From positions 558,001-622,000 of the forward strand of contig NZ_LDCP01000002.1 of the NCBI RefSeq assembly GCF_001021555.1: DNA of 64,000 nucleotides. Direction: 5' to 3'. The notes beneath the pieces were generated by a model. That model did not search any database. It had not been told where the DNA came from and worked only from the letters and a program-made list of their open reading frames with translations. The position numbers were made by a program, and so were the translations under genes. Positions within the stretch are counted from its first letter, which is position 1; every line of letters begins with the position of its first letter. Positions 28,649 to 38,956 of the stretch are shown here, in pieces. The stretch is from Aurantiacibacter marinus. GTDB taxonomy: Bacteria > Pseudomonadota > Alphaproteobacteria > Sphingomonadales > Sphingomonadaceae.

Positions 28649-29182
28649 TTACTTGGTACGCTCTGCCTTGGCAGCGGTATTGGCCGCACGACGAGCTGTC
28701 TTCTTTTCGTGCTCCGATGGGCCACGATCGATGACGTCAACCTTGCCGCCAGCCTTTTCTACAGCAGCAACCGCGCCCTTGGAGGCACCGGCAACATTGA
28801 AAGTCAGCTTGGCAGAAATTTCACCCTTGCCGAGGAGACGAACGCCGTCTTTGCCGCCACGAGCAACACCAGCAGCCTTCAAGGCCGCGTGGTCAATGGT
28901 TGCCTTGGCGTCGAGCTTCTTTTCATCAACCAGCTTCTGGATCTGGCCGACGTTCACTTCAGCGTAGTCCTTGCCGAATGGATTATTGAAGCCGCGCTTA
29001 GGAAGACGCATGTGAAGCGGCATCTGACCGCCTTCAAAGCCCTTTACGGCCACGCCAGAACGGCTCTTCTGGCCCTTCTGGCCGCGGCCCGCAGTCTTGC
29101 CCTTGCCGGAGCCGATACCACGGCCCACGCGCATGCGCTCTTTACGGGCGCCCGGATTGTCTCTGAGATCGTTAAGTTTCAT
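28649..29182 (-). CDS. rplO: 50S ribosomal protein L15
   Basis: Late-assembly large-subunit protein, 177 residues from the ATG at 29182 (a GTG three codons upstream is less likely). [40 protein letters not shown] and [16 protein letters not shown] are characteristic. The C-terminal 20 or so residues form an Ala/Lys tail beyond the usual 145-160 residue core. It is 45 bases after rpmD. Confidence 0.98.
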   Translation of the reverse strand: MKLNDLRDNPGARKERMRVGRGIGSGKGKTAGRGQKGQKSRSGVAVKGFEGGQMPLHMRLPKRGFNNPFGKDYAEVNVGQIQKLVDEKKLDAKATIDHAALKAAGVARGGKDGVRLLGKGEISAKLTFNVAGASKGAVAAVEKAGGKVDVIDRGPSEHEKKTARRAANTAAKAERTK

Positions 29183-29227
29183 ATCTTGCACTCGCTTTCG
29201 CTGTTTTCGCGCTAGTGAAAGCGTCGA

Positions 29228-29413
29228 TTACTCGACGATTTGCACCATGTGCGGCACTTTCTTAAGGGCGCCGCGCACTTCGGGGGTGTCCTGCAACTCA
29301 ACTACCTTGTGCATCTTGTTCAGGCCGAGGCCGATCAAAATCTGGCGTTGAATCTTCGGACGACGGATCGGCGAACCGATCTGCTTGAGCTTGATGGTTT
29401 TCTTGTCTGCCAT
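29228..29413 (-). CDS. rpmD: 50S ribosomal protein L30
   Basis: Small large-subunit protein, 61 residues, the usual size. [30 protein letters not shown] and the [20 protein letters not shown] stretch match the family. It follows rpsE by five bases and precedes rplO, the standard spc order. Confidence 0.97.
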   Translation of the reverse strand: MADKKTIKLKQIGSPIRRPKIQRQILIGLGLNKMHKVVELQDTPEVRGALKKVPHMVQIVE

Positions 29414-29418
29414 CGTTC

Positions 29419-30207
29419 TTACTCCGTAAGGGCCGCTGCGTCAGCCTCGGCCTCCGCTTCGCTGACACCGCCACGACCGAGAAGGTCAGCGACCTTCTTG
29501 CCCCGGCGCTGCGCGACCGACTTCGGCGAGGACTGGTTGTTCAGCCCGTCGAAGGTAGCGCGGATCATGTTATAGGGATTGGACGTACCGACCGACTTGG
29601 TCACAACGTCTGCAACGCCAAGCGCTTCGAAAACGGCACGCATCGGACCACCGGCGATAATACCGGTACCCGCAGGTGCCGAGCGCACAACCACTCGGCC
29701 AGCACCGAAGTGGCCAGTGCCATCATGGTGTAACGTGCGGCCTTCTTTCAGAGCAACGCGGATCATCTTCTTTTTGGCAGCTGCGGTAGCCTTGTTGATG
29801 GCTTCCGGCACTTCACGGGCCTTGCCGTGGCCGAAGCCAACGCGGCCCTTGCCATCACCCACCACGACCAGCGCGGCGAAACCAAAGCGCTTACCGCCCT
29901 TCACCACCTTGGCAACACGGTTGATGTGGACGAGCTTTTCAATCAGCTCCTCACCGCCATCATCGCCGCCACGGCCGCCACGGCGATCGTCACGACCGCC
30001 ACGGCCACGGCCACCGCCGCCTCCACGATTGTCGTTACGGCCACCACGGCCACCACCGCCACGATTGTTATCGCGTGTGCGCGGCTGACCTTCAGCACCC
30101 TGAGCGGCTGACTGATTGGCAGCGGCTTCAGATGTTGTTGTCGTCGGCGTCGGGGTCGAACCTTCGTTCGTGACCTTCACGTCTTCGGTTGTCTTTTCGT
30201 CAGCCAT
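29419..30207 (-). CDS. rpsE: 30S ribosomal protein S5 with long RGG-rich N-terminal extension
   Basis: Accuracy-related small-subunit protein, 262 residues from the ATG at 30207, against about 165 in E. coli. The conserved core starts near [20 protein letters not shown] and includes [38 protein letters not shown] and [19 protein letters not shown]. The first 85-90 residues are low complexity: a Thr/Ala/Gln part, then many RGG, GGRG and DDRRGG units. Similar heads occur in other sphingomonads. RGG boxes bind RNA in other proteins, so extra rRNA contacts are plausible. One base separates it from rplR. Confidence 0.97.
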   Translation of the reverse strand: MADEKTTEDVKVTNEGSTPTPTTTTSEAAANQSAAQGAEGQPRTRDNNRGGGGRGGRNDNRGGGGGRGRGGRDDRRGGRGGDDGGEELIEKLVHINRVAKVVKGGKRFGFAALVVVGDGKGRVGFGHGKAREVPEAINKATAAAKKKMIRVALKEGRTLHHDGTGHFGAGRVVVRSAPAGTGIIAGGPMRAVFEALGVADVVTKSVGTSNPYNMIRATFDGLNNQSSPKSVAQRRGKKVADLLGRGGVSEAEAEADAAALTE

Positions 30208-30208
30208 A

Positions 30209-30553
30209 TTAGAACTCCAGCCCGCCTTCGCGAGCGGCATCGGCCAGCGCTTTCACGCGGCCATGGAACAGGAAACCACCGCGGTCGAACACGACAGTCG
30301 TCACGCCAGCCTTCTTGGCAGCCGCGGCAATATCCTTGCCGACCTTGACTGCAGCATCGACATTCGCGCCGGAGCTTTTTTCGCCAAGCGTGCTGGCAGC
30401 AGCCACGGTCCGACCATCCTTGTCGTCGATGACCTGGGCGTAGATGTGCTTGCCCGTGCGATGCACGGAGAGGCGGGGCTTGGAGCCGGAACGCTTGCGG
30501 AGTGCAGTACGCACCCGGCGGCGGCGGCGTTCAAAGAGAGAGAGCTTTGCCAT
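30209..30553 (-). CDS. rplR: 50S ribosomal protein L18
   Basis: 5S rRNA-binding protein of the central protuberance, 114 residues. The basic start ([19 protein letters not shown]), [18 protein letters not shown] and [20 protein letters not shown] are conserved, ending REGGLEF. One base separates it from rplF upstream and from rpsE downstream. Confidence 0.98.
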   Translation of the reverse strand: MAKLSLFERRRRRVRTALRKRSGSKPRLSVHRTGKHIYAQVIDDKDGRTVAAASTLGEKSSGANVDAAVKVGKDIAAAAKKAGVTTVVFDRGGFLFHGRVKALADAAREGGLEF

Positions 30554-30554
30554 C

Positions 30555-31088
30555 TTACTTCTTCTTCCCTTCCTTGCGGAAGATGTACTCGCCGCGATAC
30601 TTCACACCCTTGCCCTTGTAAGGCTCAGGCTTGCGCCATTCGCGGATCTCGGCAGCAAACTGCCCGACCTTCTGCTTGTCGATACCCGAAATCTCGACCG
30701 TAGTCTGGTCGGGCGTCTTCACATCGATACCTTCAGGAACATCAAGATCGACATCATGGCTGAAGCCGAGCTGAAGCTTGAGCTTCTTGCCCTGAGCCTG
30801 CGCACGGTAACCGACGCCGTTGATCTCGAGAACCTTGGTGAAACCTTCGGTAACACCGTCAACCAGGTTCTGTACCAGCGTGCGCTGCATACCCCAGAAC
30901 TGGCGTGCCTGAGTGGTTTTGTTGACGGGGGCGATCCGAATTTCATCACCGCCGACATCATATGTGATGAGATCGAACATGGTCATCGTGAGTTCGCCCT
31001 TGGGGCCCTTCACGCTAAGCACGCCGTCCTCAGTCTTGGCGGTAACGCCGGCCGGGATGGATACCGGCTGCTTGCCAATGCGGCTCAT
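30555..31088 (-). CDS. rplF: 50S ribosomal protein L6
   Basis: Protein near the factor-binding site, 177 residues. [27 protein letters not shown], the [20 protein letters not shown] repeat and the C-terminal [20 protein letters not shown] are diagnostic. Its ATG overlaps the rpsH stop by one base, a coupled junction. Confidence 0.98.
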   Translation of the reverse strand: MSRIGKQPVSIPAGVTAKTEDGVLSVKGPKGELTMTMFDLITYDVGGDEIRIAPVNKTTQARQFWGMQRTLVQNLVDGVTEGFTKVLEINGVGYRAQAQGKKLKLQLGFSHDVDLDVPEGIDVKTPDQTTVEISGIDKQKVGQFAAEIREWRKPEPYKGKGVKYRGEYIFRKEGKKK

Positions 31089-31483
31089 CAGAACACCTCC
31101 GCAAGCACTTCGCCGCCGACGTTCTCGGTGCGTGCTTCGGCATCCGAGAGCACACCCTTGGGTGTCGAGACGATGGTGATGCCAAGGCCATTACGGACTA
31201 CCGGAAGCTCTTGGCTTCCCGAATAGACCCGGCGACCCGGCTTGGAGACGCGTGCCACGAACTTAATCGCTGGCTCGCCTTCGAAATATTTCAGTTCGAT
31301 CCGCAGTGCCTTGTGCTTGCCGCTGTCGTCTTCACTGTAGCCACGGATGTAGCCTTCACGCTGAAGAACTTCGAGGACGTTTGCACGCAGCTTGGAAGCG
31401 GGCGAGAGGACAGAATCCTTCTTCGCCTGCTGGCCGTTGCGGATGCGGGTGAGCATATCACCCAATGGATCGGTCAATGCCAT
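31088..31483 (-). CDS. rpsH: 30S ribosomal protein S8
   Basis: Primary 16S-binding protein, 131 residues. [14 protein letters not shown] at the start, then [10 protein letters not shown] and the C-terminal [20 protein letters not shown] are conserved. In E. coli S8 is the translational repressor of the spc operon by binding near rplE; whether that holds here cannot be seen. It is 11 bases after rpsN. Confidence 0.98.
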   Translation of the reverse strand: MALTDPLGDMLTRIRNGQQAKKDSVLSPASKLRANVLEVLQREGYIRGYSEDDSGKHKALRIELKYFEGEPAIKFVARVSKPGRRVYSGSQELPVVRNGLGITIVSTPKGVLSDAEARTENVGGEVLAEVF

Positions 31484-31494
31484 GGTTTAGATCC

Positions 31495-31800
31495 TCACCA
31501 GCTCGACTTGGTCACACCCGGGATCAAGCCTTTGTTGGCCAGATCACGGAGTTCGATGCGGCAAAGCCCGAACTTGCGGTAATAGCCGCGCGGGCGGCCG
31601 GTCGTGTTGCAACGGTTGCGCACCCGCGTTGGGTTCGCATTGCGCGGGATTTCAGCCATCTTCAGACGGGCAATCAGACGTTCTGAATCGTCAAGCGATT
31701 TGTCGTCTGCGATAGCCTGAAGCTTGGCATATTTGCCCGCATACTTCTTGACGAGCTGCTTGCGCCGCTCGTTCTTGTTTATGGAACTCAGTTTCGCCAT
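31495..31800 (-). CDS. rpsN: 30S ribosomal protein S14, zinc-free long form
   Basis: Small-subunit head protein, 101 residues, the length of the zinc-independent type. The [20 protein letters not shown] start, then [20 protein letters not shown] and [19 protein letters not shown] are seen. Only two cysteines remain, in RNRCN and GLCRI, and there is no CxxC pair for zinc. It lies 24 bases after rplE. Confidence 0.97.
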   Translation of the reverse strand: MAKLSSINKNERRKQLVKKYAGKYAKLQAIADDKSLDDSERLIARLKMAEIPRNANPTRVRNRCNTTGRPRGYYRKFGLCRIELRDLANKGLIPGVTKSSW

Positions 31801-31824
31801 TGGACTTAAGCTCTCCTGCGCCGC

Positions 31825-32406
31825 TTACGCGGCCTCTTTTTCTTCTGCGGCTGCATCAGCCGGGAACGGGAAACCGAACAGACGGAGCAACTCGCGCGCT
31901 TCCTCGTCGGTCTTTGCGGTGGTGGTGACAATGATGTCCATGCCACGCACCTTTTCGATTTTGTCGTAGCTGATCTCTGGGAAGATGATCTGCTCTTTGA
32001 TGCCCATGGCATAATTGCCCTGGCCATCGAACGACTTGGGATTCAACCCACGGAAGTCGCGAATACGCGGCATCGCGATGGTCACCAGACGGTCAAGAAA
32101 TTCGAACATACGGTCACGGCGCAGGTTAACCTTGCAACCGATCGGCATGCCATCACGCAGTTTGAACTGCGCGATCGACTTCTTCGCCTTGGTAATCACT
32201 GGCTTCTGACCAGCGATCAATTCCATTTCGGCAGCAGCAGTCGCAACCTTCTTTTTGTCCTGACTTGCCTCGCCCACACCCATGTTGAGTGTGATCTTCG
32301 ACAACTGCGGAACCTGCAGGCGGTTGGTATAACCGAACTTCTCGGTCATCGCTTTCACGATTTCGTCCGCATACTTCTGCTTCATGCGGGGTGTGTAATC
32401 AGCCAT
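31825..32406 (-). CDS. rplE: 50S ribosomal protein L5
   Basis: 5S rRNA-binding protein, 193 residues from the second of two adjacent ATG codons. [38 protein letters not shown] and the [20 protein letters not shown] stretch are characteristic. It overlaps the rplX stop by eight bases. A short acidic tail ([11 protein letters not shown]) lies past the usual end. Confidence 0.98.
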   Translation of the reverse strand: MADYTPRMKQKYADEIVKAMTEKFGYTNRLQVPQLSKITLNMGVGEASQDKKKVATAAAEMELIAGQKPVITKAKKSIAQFKLRDGMPIGCKVNLRRDRMFEFLDRLVTIAMPRIRDFRGLNPKSFDGQGNYAMGIKEQIIFPEISYDKIEKVRGMDIIVTTTAKTDEEARELLRLFGFPFPADAAAEEKEAA

Positions 32407-32719
32407 CAATGGTCTCCCCGGATTTCACGGCAATGCGCACTTTCTTGCCGTCCTTTTCCTCAAAACGGACGCGCGTAGGCTTTCCATCCTTCGGATCAGC
32501 AACAGCAACTTTTGCGAGCGCCAGTGGAGCAGGAATGCGATCGATACCGCCCTGCGGGTTCGCCTGGCTTGGCTTGCGGTGGCGGGTCATCACATTGACA
32601 CCTTCCACAAGAACCTTGCCCTGTTTTGGCATAACCTTCTGAACGGTGCCCGAAACGCCTTTGTCCTTGCCCGAAAGCACGACGACGGTGTCACCTTTTT
32701 TGATTCTAGCGGAAGCCAT
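32399..32719 (-). CDS. rplX: 50S ribosomal protein L24
   Basis: Assembly-initiator protein of the large subunit, 106 residues. It shows the KOW motif [18 protein letters not shown], then [20 protein letters not shown]. Its ATG overlaps the rplN stop by one base and its end overlaps rplE by eight, so three genes are translationally linked. Confidence 0.98.
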   Translation of the reverse strand: MASARIKKGDTVVVLSGKDKGVSGTVQKVMPKQGKVLVEGVNVMTRHRKPSQANPQGGIDRIPAPLALAKVAVADPKDGKPTRVRFEEKDGKKVRIAVKSGETIDG

Positions 32720-33087
32720 CAGAGCACCTCCGGCGCAAGCGAGATGATCTTCATGAAGCCCTTGCCGCGCAGTTCACGCACCACCGGGCCAAAGATACGA
32801 GTGCCGATAGGCTCTTCGTTCTTGTTCACGAGCACCGCGGCGTTCCCGTCGAAACGGATAACGCTGCCATCGGGACGACGAACATCCTTACGGGTACGCA
32901 CGATCACCGCGCGGTGAACGTCACCTTTTTTGACCTTGGCACGCGGTTGGGCTTCCTTGACGGAAACCACGATCACGTCCCCGACACTCGCGGTACGACG
33001 CTTAGAGCCACCCAGTACCTTAATGCACTGGACGCGCTTAGCGCCGCTGTTGTCCGCGACGTCGAGATTGGATTGCATCTGGATCAT
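32719..33087 (-). CDS. rplN: 50S ribosomal protein L14
   Basis: Subunit-interface protein, 122 residues. It begins [20 protein letters not shown] and contains [20 protein letters not shown] and [20 protein letters not shown]. It is first in the classical spc operon; here a 97-base spacer follows rpsQ without a clear terminator, so transcription from the S10 operon probably runs on. Confidence 0.98.
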   Translation of the reverse strand: MIQMQSNLDVADNSGAKRVQCIKVLGGSKRRTASVGDVIVVSVKEAQPRAKVKKGDVHRAVIVRTRKDVRRPDGSVIRFDGNAAVLVNKNEEPIGTRIFGPVVRELRGKGFMKIISLAPEVL

Positions 33088-33184
33088 CGATCCGGTTCCT
33101 TCTCATTGGCTTTCCGAGACTTTGGCACATGCCCGCCCGGAAGTTCCTAACGTCTGCTCTTCGCCGAAACGAAGAAGCTACTAA

Positions 33185-33547
33185 TTACTCGGCTTTCGCC
33201 TCTTCCTTGTCGGACTTTGCAGGCTTTGCTTCGACCTGCTTGTCCGCCGGAGCGCCAGTTGGCTGGGATTCCTTCACATCGATGTCAGCTTCAACAGCTA
33301 CACCCTTGCTCGCTACCAACCGGTCGATCACCTTCCAGGTCTTGGTCTTGGAGATTGGCTTCGTCTCCTCGATCCGGACGGTGTCGCCCACTGTATATTC
33401 GTTCGCTTCGTCATGCGCGTGATACTTCTTCGAACGCTTGATGATCTTCCCGTACAACGGGTGCTTCACTCGGCGTTCGACCTTCACGGTCACGGTCTTG
33501 TCGGTCTTGTCGGATGTGACAGTCCCGCTCAGGATACGCTTCGGCAT
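33185..33547 (-). CDS. rpsQ: 30S ribosomal protein S17 with acidic/lysine-rich tail
   Basis: Primary 16S-binding protein. The ATG at 33547 is chosen over a longer upstream frame because it begins the conserved [39 protein letters not shown] and [15 protein letters not shown] follow. The protein has 120 residues, whereas the family core needs about 80-85. The last 35 or so residues ([20 protein letters not shown] and onward) are a charged low-complexity tail. It is 10 bases after rpmC. Confidence 0.97.
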   Translation of the reverse strand: MPKRILSGTVTSDKTDKTVTVKVERRVKHPLYGKIIKRSKKYHAHDEANEYTVGDTVRIEETKPISKTKTWKVIDRLVASKGVAVEADIDVKESQPTGAPADKQVEAKPAKSDKEEAKAE

Positions 33548-33557
33548 TGTCTGCTCC

Positions 33558-33770
33558 TTACGCTTCAGCGCCAGCGGCAGTTGCCGCGCGCTCGTTTTGA
33601 AGCGTTTTGATCTGCGCAATTTCGCGGCGGACCTGCTTGACTCGGGCTGGGCCCTCAAGCTGGTTGGTCGCTGCCTGGAAACGCAGGTTAAACTGCTCTT
33701 TCTTGAGAATAACGAGCTGCTCTGCGAGCTGATCGTCAGTCTTCATACGAAGGTCTTCTGTCTTCGCCAT
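33558..33770 (-). CDS. rpmC: 50S ribosomal protein L29
   Basis: Exit-tunnel rim protein, 70 residues. [20 protein letters not shown] and [20 protein letters not shown] are conserved. Its ATG overlaps the rplP stop by one base. Confidence 0.97.
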   Translation of the reverse strand: MAKTEDLRMKTDDQLAEQLVILKKEQFNLRFQAATNQLEGPARVKQVRREIAQIKTLQNERAATAAGAEA

Positions 33771-34207
33771 TACTTGCCTCCACCCAGGTGCGAGGTGTCG
33801 CCCATACGTGCGACAACTTTCGTCTTGATCGGCAACTTCATCGCTGCACGGCTGAAAGCTTCGGCGGCCAGCGGGCCGGGTACACCATCAAGCTCGAACA
33901 AAATCCGACCCGGCTTTACCCGAGCAGCCCAGAATTCAACAGAACCCTTGCCCTTACCCTGACGGACTTCTGCAGGCTTCTTCGAAACAGGCACATCGGG
34001 GAACACACGGATCCACAAACGGCCCTGACGGCGCATGTGACGTGTAATCGCACGACGCGCAGCTTCGATCTGGCGTGCAGTAATACGCTCAGGTTCCAGA
34101 GCCTTGAGCCCGTAGGAGCCAAAGTTCAGATCGGTACCACCCTTGGCCTTGCCATGGATCTTGCCCTTGAAGGCCTTGCGGTACTTGGTTTTCTTCGGTT
34201 GCAGCAT
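33770..34207 (-). CDS. rplP: 50S ribosomal protein L16
   Basis: Protein of the A-site region, 145 residues. [20 protein letters not shown], then [20 protein letters not shown] and [20 protein letters not shown] are diagnostic. A 14-base gap separates it from rpsC. Confidence 0.98.
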   Translation of the reverse strand: MLQPKKTKYRKAFKGKIHGKAKGGTDLNFGSYGLKALEPERITARQIEAARRAITRHMRRQGRLWIRVFPDVPVSKKPAEVRQGKGKGSVEFWAARVKPGRILFELDGVPGPLAAEAFSRAAMKLPIKTKVVARMGDTSHLGGGK

Positions 34208-34221
34208 GTTATCTACTCACC

Positions 34222-34917
34222 TTAACGCGCAGGCCGGACGCCGGCCGTCTGCGATTCCATCATCAGACGATCCTGCGAGGTCGGGTCATGGCCCAGAATC
34301 TCACCCTTGAAGACCCACACCTTGATCCCGATGATGCCATAGGCAGTCAGTGCCTCAGCTTCGGCGTAATCAATGTTGGCGCGGAGCGTGTGCAGCGGCA
34401 CACGGCCTTCACGGTACTGTTCGACACGGGCAATTTCTGCCCCGCCAAGCCGGCCGCCACACATGATCTTGATGCCTTCGGCACCAAGACGCATGGCAGA
34501 CTGCATGGCGCGCTTCATCGCACGTCGGAATGCAACACGGCGGATCAGCTGATCGGCAATGCCCTGCGCGACGAGCTTCGCATCGATTTCCGGCTTGCGG
34601 ATTTCAACGATGTTCAGTTTCACTTCGCTGTCGGTCATCTTGGCCAGTTCAGCGCGCAGCTTTTCAATGTCTGCACCCTTCTTGCCAATGATGACACCGG
34701 GACGCGCCGCATAGATCGACACACGGCACAGTTTGGCCGGACGCTCGATCACCACCTTCGAGATGGCTGCCTGCGGCAGCTTCCCGACGATGAACTTGCG
34801 GATCATGATGTCTTCCTTGAGCAGCTTGGCGTACTCGCCGCCTTCGGCGTACCACCGGCTGTCCCAGGTGCGGTTGATCTGCAGGCGCAGACCGATCGGA
34901 TTGCTCTTATGACCCAT
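34222..34917 (-). CDS. rpsC: 30S ribosomal protein S3
   Basis: mRNA-entry protein of the small subunit, 231 residues from 34917; the upstream extension of the frame lies in rpl[21 protein letters not shown] begins it, then the KH domain with [20 protein letters not shown] and [20 protein letters not shown], and the C-terminal [20 protein letters not shown]. One base separates it from rplV. Confidence 0.98.
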   Translation of the reverse strand: MGHKSNPIGLRLQINRTWDSRWYAEGGEYAKLLKEDIMIRKFIVGKLPQAAISKVVIERPAKLCRVSIYAARPGVIIGKKGADIEKLRAELAKMTDSEVKLNIVEIRKPEIDAKLVAQGIADQLIRRVAFRRAMKRAMQSAMRLGAEGIKIMCGGRLGGAEIARVEQYREGRVPLHTLRANIDYAEAEALTAYGIIGIKVWVFKGEILGHDPTSQDRLMMESQTAGVRPAR

Positions 34918-34918
34918 C

Positions 34919-35296
34919 TTAAGCCTCTTCCTGCTCGCGAACGACGATCCGCAACCGGCTAAACGGCTTGAGGATGCGCGTGGACTTGCCACGGCCGCGC
35001 GTCGCGAAACGCTTCATGGTGATCGCCTTGCCAACACTCGCCTCGGCAACGACCAAGGAGTCGACGTCGAGATCGTGGTTGTTTTCCGCATTGGCGATCG
35101 CGGATGCGAGCACCTTGGTTGCATCACGGGCCATCGCACGCTTGGAGAAGGAGAGGATGTTCAAGGCCTCTTCAACCTTCTTGCCACGGATCAGCGCGGC
35201 AACAAGGCCGAGCTTCTGTGCGGAGCCACGAATTGTAGTGCCTACGGCCATCGCTTCATTATCAGCGACGCGGCGTGGTGATTTCGCCTTGCCCAT
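34919..35296 (-). CDS. rplV: 50S ribosomal protein L22
   Basis: Exit-tunnel protein with a long beta hairpin, 125 residues. [37 protein letters not shown] and the hairpin [20 protein letters not shown] are present. The ATG overlaps the rpsS stop by one base (TAATG). Confidence 0.98.
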   Translation of the reverse strand: MGKAKSPRRVADNEAMAVGTTIRGSAQKLGLVAALIRGKKVEEALNILSFSKRAMARDATKVLASAIANAENNHDLDVDSLVVAEASVGKAITMKRFATRGRGKSTRILKPFSRLRIVVREQEEA

Positions 35297-35571
35297 TATC
35301 GCTTACCCTTCTTGTCGGCAGCATGACCGGGGAATGTGCGCGTTGGCGCGAATTCACCGAGCTTGTGCCCAACCATTTCCTCGCTGACCGAGACCGGGAT
35401 GAACTTGTGACCGTTATAGACGCTGAATGTCAGGCCGACGAAATCCGGAAGGATCGTCGAACGACGTGACCAGGTCTTGATCGGCTTGTTGCTGCTTGCC
35501 TCTTGTGCGTCCTGCGCCTTCTTCAGAAGGTGCAGATCAACAAAAGGACCTTTCCAGACGGAACGTGCCAT
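35296..35571 (-). CDS. rpsS: 30S ribosomal protein S19
   Basis: Head protein of the small subunit, 91 residues. [39 protein letters not shown] and [20 protein letters not shown] are conserved. It follows rplB by six bases. Confidence 0.98.
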   Translation of the reverse strand: MARSVWKGPFVDLHLLKKAQDAQEASSNKPIKTWSRRSTILPDFVGLTFSVYNGHKFIPVSVSEEMVGHKLGEFAPTRTFPGHAADKKGKR

Positions 35572-35577
35572 CGTGTC

Positions 35578-36414
35578 TTACCTCTTCTTCTTAGCATGAC
35601 GCGAACGGATAATCACCTTGTCCGTCTGCTTGTTCTTGCGGGTACGAGCGCCCTTGGTCGGCTTGCCCCATGGAGTAACCGGATGACGGCCACCGCTGGT
35701 ACGACCTTCACCACCACCATGCGGGTGATCGACAGGGTTCTTGGCAACACCGCGAGTAAGCGGCTTGATGCCCATGTGACGGCGACGACCGGCCTTACCC
35801 AAATTCTGGTTCTGGTTGTCGGGGTTCGAAACCGCGCCAACCGTACCCATACAATCGGAACGCAGGTAACGCTGCTCACCGCTGTTCAAGCGAACGATCA
35901 CCATTCCGCGGTCGCGGCCGACCAGCTGCACATAGGTGCCGGCTGAACGCGCTATCTGACCACCCTTGCCAGGCTTCATCTCCACGTTGTGGATGATGGT
36001 GCCGACCGGCATCTGGCCGAGCAACATGGCGTTGCCTGGCTTGGTGTCGGTCTTCTCGCCAGCAATAACCTTCTCGCCGGGAGCGAGACGGTTGGGAGCG
36101 ATGATATAAGACAGTTCACCGTCTTCATACTTGATCAGCGCGATGAAAGCCGTGCGGTTAGGATCGTATTCGATCCGCTCCACCGTTGCTTCCATGTCCC
36201 ACTTACGACGTTTGAAGTCGATGAAGCGATACTTTTGCTTGTTACCGCCACCGATACCACGCGACGTGATATGGCCTTTGTTGTTACGCCCGCCGCTCTT
36301 GGTCATGCCCTTGGACAATGACTTGACCGGGCCGCCTTTGTGGAGACCGGTCTTGTCAACCAGGACGAGAGCACGCCGGGACGGGCTTGTCGGTTTATAA
36401 TTCTTCAGTGCCAT
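35578..36414 (-). CDS. rplB: 50S ribosomal protein L2
   Basis: Peptidyl-transferase-centre protein, 278 residues. [58 protein letters not shown] and the [20 protein letters not shown] segment with the key histidine are all present. A lysine/arginine tail ends the protein. It is four bases after rplW. Confidence 0.99.
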   Translation of the reverse strand: MALKNYKPTSPSRRALVLVDKTGLHKGGPVKSLSKGMTKSGGRNNKGHITSRGIGGGNKQKYRFIDFKRRKWDMEATVERIEYDPNRTAFIALIKYEDGELSYIIAPNRLAPGEKVIAGEKTDTKPGNAMLLGQMPVGTIIHNVEMKPGKGGQIARSAGTYVQLVGRDRGMVIVRLNSGEQRYLRSDCMGTVGAVSNPDNQNQNLGKAGRRRHMGIKPLTRGVAKNPVDHPHGGGEGRTSGGRHPVTPWGKPTKGARTRKNKQTDKVIIRSRHAKKKR

Positions 36415-36418
36415 CGGA

Positions 36419-36730
36419 TCAGCCCACGCCTTCAGTGATATCGATCGACTGACCTTCAGCCAGTGTCACGATAGCCTTCTTGAAATCGGAACGCTTGTAA
36501 GGCTTACCCTTCCAGCGCTTCGACTTGCCCTTGGTCAAAATCGTGTTCACGTTCGTGACCTTCACGTCGAACAGAGCTTCCACAGCAGCCTTGATTTGCG
36601 GCTTGGTGGATGTGTTCGCGACCTTGAAGACCACGGCGTTATGTTCGCTCAGCAACGTCGCCTTTTCGGTGATGTGCGGTGCGAGGATTACGTCATAGTG
36701 ACGCGCGTCCATTCCTTGCTTCTTAGCCAT
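36419..36730 (-). CDS. rplW: 50S ribosomal protein L23
   Basis: Exit-tunnel protein that binds trigger factor and SRP, 103 residues. The start at 36730 ([20 protein letters not shown]) is preferred over an upstream in-frame codon because it gives the family N-terminus. [20 protein letters not shown] and [20 protein letters not shown] are conserved. The start overlaps the rplD stop by eight bases (ATGGCTAA). Confidence 0.97.
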   Translation of the reverse strand: MAKKQGMDARHYDVILAPHITEKATLLSEHNAVVFKVANTSTKPQIKAAVEALFDVKVTNVNTILTKGKSKRWKGKPYKRSDFKKAIVTLAEGQSIDITEGVG

Positions 36731-37358
36731 TGAAACGCGCCTCCAGCTTTTCAACCGCGTCCGTGGTCAGGACCAGCGTGTCGTGGTTGAGAATGTCGTA
36801 AACATTGGCACCCATGGCAGGCATCACATTGACGCCCGGCAGGTTACCAGCGGCCTTGGCAAAGCCATCAGCCACGCTCGCGCCATCAATAACCAGAACT
36901 TTGCCGTTCCAGCCATTCTTGTCGAAGTGGCCTTTCAGCGCTTGGGTCTTGACCTCGTTCAACTCAAGACTGTCAACGATCACCAGACCGTCTTTCGCCT
37001 TGCTCGAAAGCGCCATTTTCAGGCCGAGCGCGCGGATCTTCTTGTTGAGCGACTGATTGAAGTCACGCTTGCGCGCACCATGCGCCTTACCACCACCGAT
37101 GAAGATAGGGGCACTGCGAGCACCGTGACGTGCGCCACCGGAACCCTTTTGCTTGCCCCACTTCTTACCCGTGCGAGCAACGTCGGAACGCTCCCGCGTC
37201 GGACGCGCAGTGGCGCGGCGATTTTCGAGCTGCCACGTAACAACGCGGTGCAGGATGTCGGCACGCGGCTCAACACCGAACACGGCATCGTTAAGCTCAA
37301 GCTCTCCGCCCTTGCCCGATACGGCCTTGCCGTCGATTTTCTGGACCTTCACCTTCAT
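36723..37358 (-). CDS. rplD: 50S ribosomal protein L4
   Basis: Tunnel protein, 211 residues. [20 protein letters not shown] and [20 protein letters not shown] form the tunnel loop; INHDT-like [20 protein letters not shown] closes the protein. In E. coli L4 represses its own S10 operon by attenuation in the leader. That makes the terminator-like leader upstream of rpsJ in this window of interest. Confidence 0.98.
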   Translation of the reverse strand: MKVKVQKIDGKAVSGKGGELELNDAVFGVEPRADILHRVVTWQLENRRATARPTRERSDVARTGKKWGKQKGSGGARHGARSAPIFIGGGKAHGARKRDFNQSLNKKIRALGLKMALSSKAKDGLVIVDSLELNEVKTQALKGHFDKNGWNGKVLVIDGASVADGFAKAAGNLPGVNVMPAMGANVYDILNHDTLVLTTDAVEKLEARFNG

Positions 37359-37363
37359 GGCGA

Positions 37364-38242
37364 TCAGCCTTCCTTGTTTTCGTCAGACGCAGGCGCATTG
37401 CCCACGCTGTCGGATTCTGCAGAACCGGTGTCGGTGTCAGCACCGGCTTCCTGTTCCTTAGCCAGCTTTTCCTGAGTAGCCGCATCGACTTCAGGGTTCA
37501 CTTCGTGCTCCGCCGCGCTCTCTACGAGACCGGGGGTTGCATCTGGCGTTGCGGTTTCGTCAGCGTTCCGGCGCATTGCACCAGGGAACGGGACGCCCTC
37601 TGGTAATGCGACCTTCACCGCATCCTTGACCAGCAGCCAGCCATTCTTCGTGCCCGGGACAGAGCCCTTGACGAAGATCAGGCCGCGGTCGGCATCGGTG
37701 CGCACGATTTCAAGGTTTTGCTGGGTGCGTTGACGGTCACCCATCTGACCGGCCATCTTCTTGTTCTTGAAGACCTTGCCCGGATCCTGGCGCTGACCCG
37801 TCGAACCGTGCGAACGGTGAGAGATGGAAACGCCGTGCGTTGCGCGGAGACCCTTAAAGCCCCAGCGCTTCATGGCACCGGCAAAGCCCTTACCAACCGT
37901 ATGGCCGGTAACGTCAACCATCTGTCCAGCGATGAAGTGATCAGCCGTGATCGTCGCGCCGACGGGAAGGAGACCTTCCTCATCAGCCACGCGGAATTCA
38001 GCAACTTTCTTCTTCAAGCCAACTTCAGCCTTTGCAAACGCTTCGCGCTGCGGCTTGTTGACGTTCTTGTGCTTTGCATCCCCGGCACCAAGCTGGACCG
38101 AGAAGTAGCCGTCGCGTTCGGCTGTTTTGTTTCCAGTGACCTGACAGCCCTCCAGAGACAGAACGGTCACGGGAACGTGACGTCCATCCTCCTGGAACAG
38201 GCGGGTCATCCCGACTTTTTTCGCGATCACGCCAGTGCGCAT
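37364..38242 (-). CDS. rplC: 50S ribosomal protein L3 with long acidic tail
   Basis: Early-assembly protein, 292 residues from the ATG at 38242 ([20 protein letters not shown]). Core motifs are [15 protein letters not shown], the [20 protein letters not shown] stretch with [16 protein letters not shown], and [18 protein letters not shown]. The core ends at about residue 225. The last 65-70 residues are Ala/Glu/Asp/Thr-rich low complexity ([19 protein letters not shown], then [18 protein letters not shown]), not part of the usual L3 of about 210-240 residues. It is five bases before rplD and 257 bases after rpsJ. Confidence 0.97.
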   Translation of the reverse strand: MRTGVIAKKVGMTRLFQEDGRHVPVTVLSLEGCQVTGNKTAERDGYFSVQLGAGDAKHKNVNKPQREAFAKAEVGLKKKVAEFRVADEEGLLPVGATITADHFIAGQMVDVTGHTVGKGFAGAMKRWGFKGLRATHGVSISHRSHGSTGQRQDPGKVFKNKKMAGQMGDRQRTQQNLEIVRTDADRGLIFVKGSVPGTKNGWLLVKDAVKVALPEGVPFPGAMRRNADETATPDATPGLVESAAEHEVNPEVDAATQEKLAKEQEAGADTDTGSAESDSVGNAPASDENKEG

Positions 38243-38499
38243 GACCAAAACTCCTAACAGAGGCACAAGGGGACCATTCCCCAGATGCTTGCCAACCCGA
38301 ATTTTCGTAACGTCGCCCCGTCCGGGCTGAGTGCTCTTGCAGCCACCTGGCTGGTTGAGCGAGACGGGGGACGCGGCCCGGAGAAACTCCGGCGGTATCC
38401 CTATGTCTTGCCGATCTTGCGAAACGGCGGGGCCATATGGAGCCCCTTAACTCTCCGGCCGGCTTAAGGTCCTGCCAGGCGGACCAATCGAAGCGTGAC
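38243..38499 (-). other. Structured 257-base spacer between rpsJ and rplC
   Basis: Unusually long for this operon. On the minus strand it contains three compact hairpins: GGGGCU...GGCCCC (38429-38446), CCGGAG-UUU-CUCCGG (38378-38392) and GGGGA-AUGG-UCCCC (38269-38282). An 11-codon ORF ([11 protein letters not shown], 38436-38401), preceded by AAGGGG, begins inside the first hairpin. No standard gene is present. A control or processing region is possible. Confidence 0.45.
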
Positions 38500-38811
38500 C
38501 TAGGCCAGCTTGATTTCTACATTTACGCCAGCAGCAAGGTCGAGCTTCATCAGCGCGTCAACCGTCTGTGCGTTTGGCTGCACGATATCGAGCAACCGCT
38601 TGTAAGTGCGCACCTCGAACTGCTCGCGCGACTTCTTGTCGACATGCGGGCCACGGTTCACGGTGAACTTCTCAATACGCGTCGGAAGAGGAATAGGACC
38701 ACGAATAAGTGCGCCAGTTCGGCGTGCGGTGTCCGCGATCTCTCCAGTTGCCTGGTCGAGCACGCGGTGATCGAAGGCCTTGAGGCGAATGCGGATATTC
38801 TGAGCGTCCAT
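38500..38811 (-). CDS. rpsJ: 30S ribosomal protein S10
   Basis: First gene of the S10 operon; the protein also takes part in transcription antitermination as NusE. 103 residues from 38811 ([20 protein letters not shown]). Conserved [20 protein letters not shown] and [20 protein letters not shown] are seen. Its start is 45 bases downstream of a terminator-like leader structure and about 140 bases from a good promoter. Confidence 0.98.
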   Translation of the reverse strand: MDAQNIRIRLKAFDHRVLDQATGEIADTARRTGALIRGPIPLPTRIEKFTVNRGPHVDKKSREQFEVRTYKRLLDIVQPNAQTVDALMKLDLAAGVNVEIKLA

Positions 38812-38855
38812 AAATTCCAACTACCGATGCGAAAGAGCCAAGGGGCAGAAACCCC

Positions 38856-38907
38856 AAAAACAAAAAGGCCCGCCCCGCGTATCCCCGGTTTCCCGGAACG
38901 GGCGGCC
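38856..38907 (-). terminator. Terminator-like (attenuator candidate) hairpin in the rpsJ leader
   Basis: On the minus strand GGCC and GCCCG pair with CGGG/GC and GGCC through a stem of about nine pairs with two bulges. A nested CCGG-GAAA-CCGG hairpin sits inside. UUUUUGUUUUU follows immediately. It lies between a strong promoter at 38957-38985 and the rpsJ start, so it cannot simply be the end of the tuf transcript. Attenuation of the S10 operon is the likely use. Confidence 0.65.
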
Positions 38908-38956
38908 TTCCCGTAAAATTCATTTCGGAAGAGACGAATCCCTTCCTGTAGGCGCG

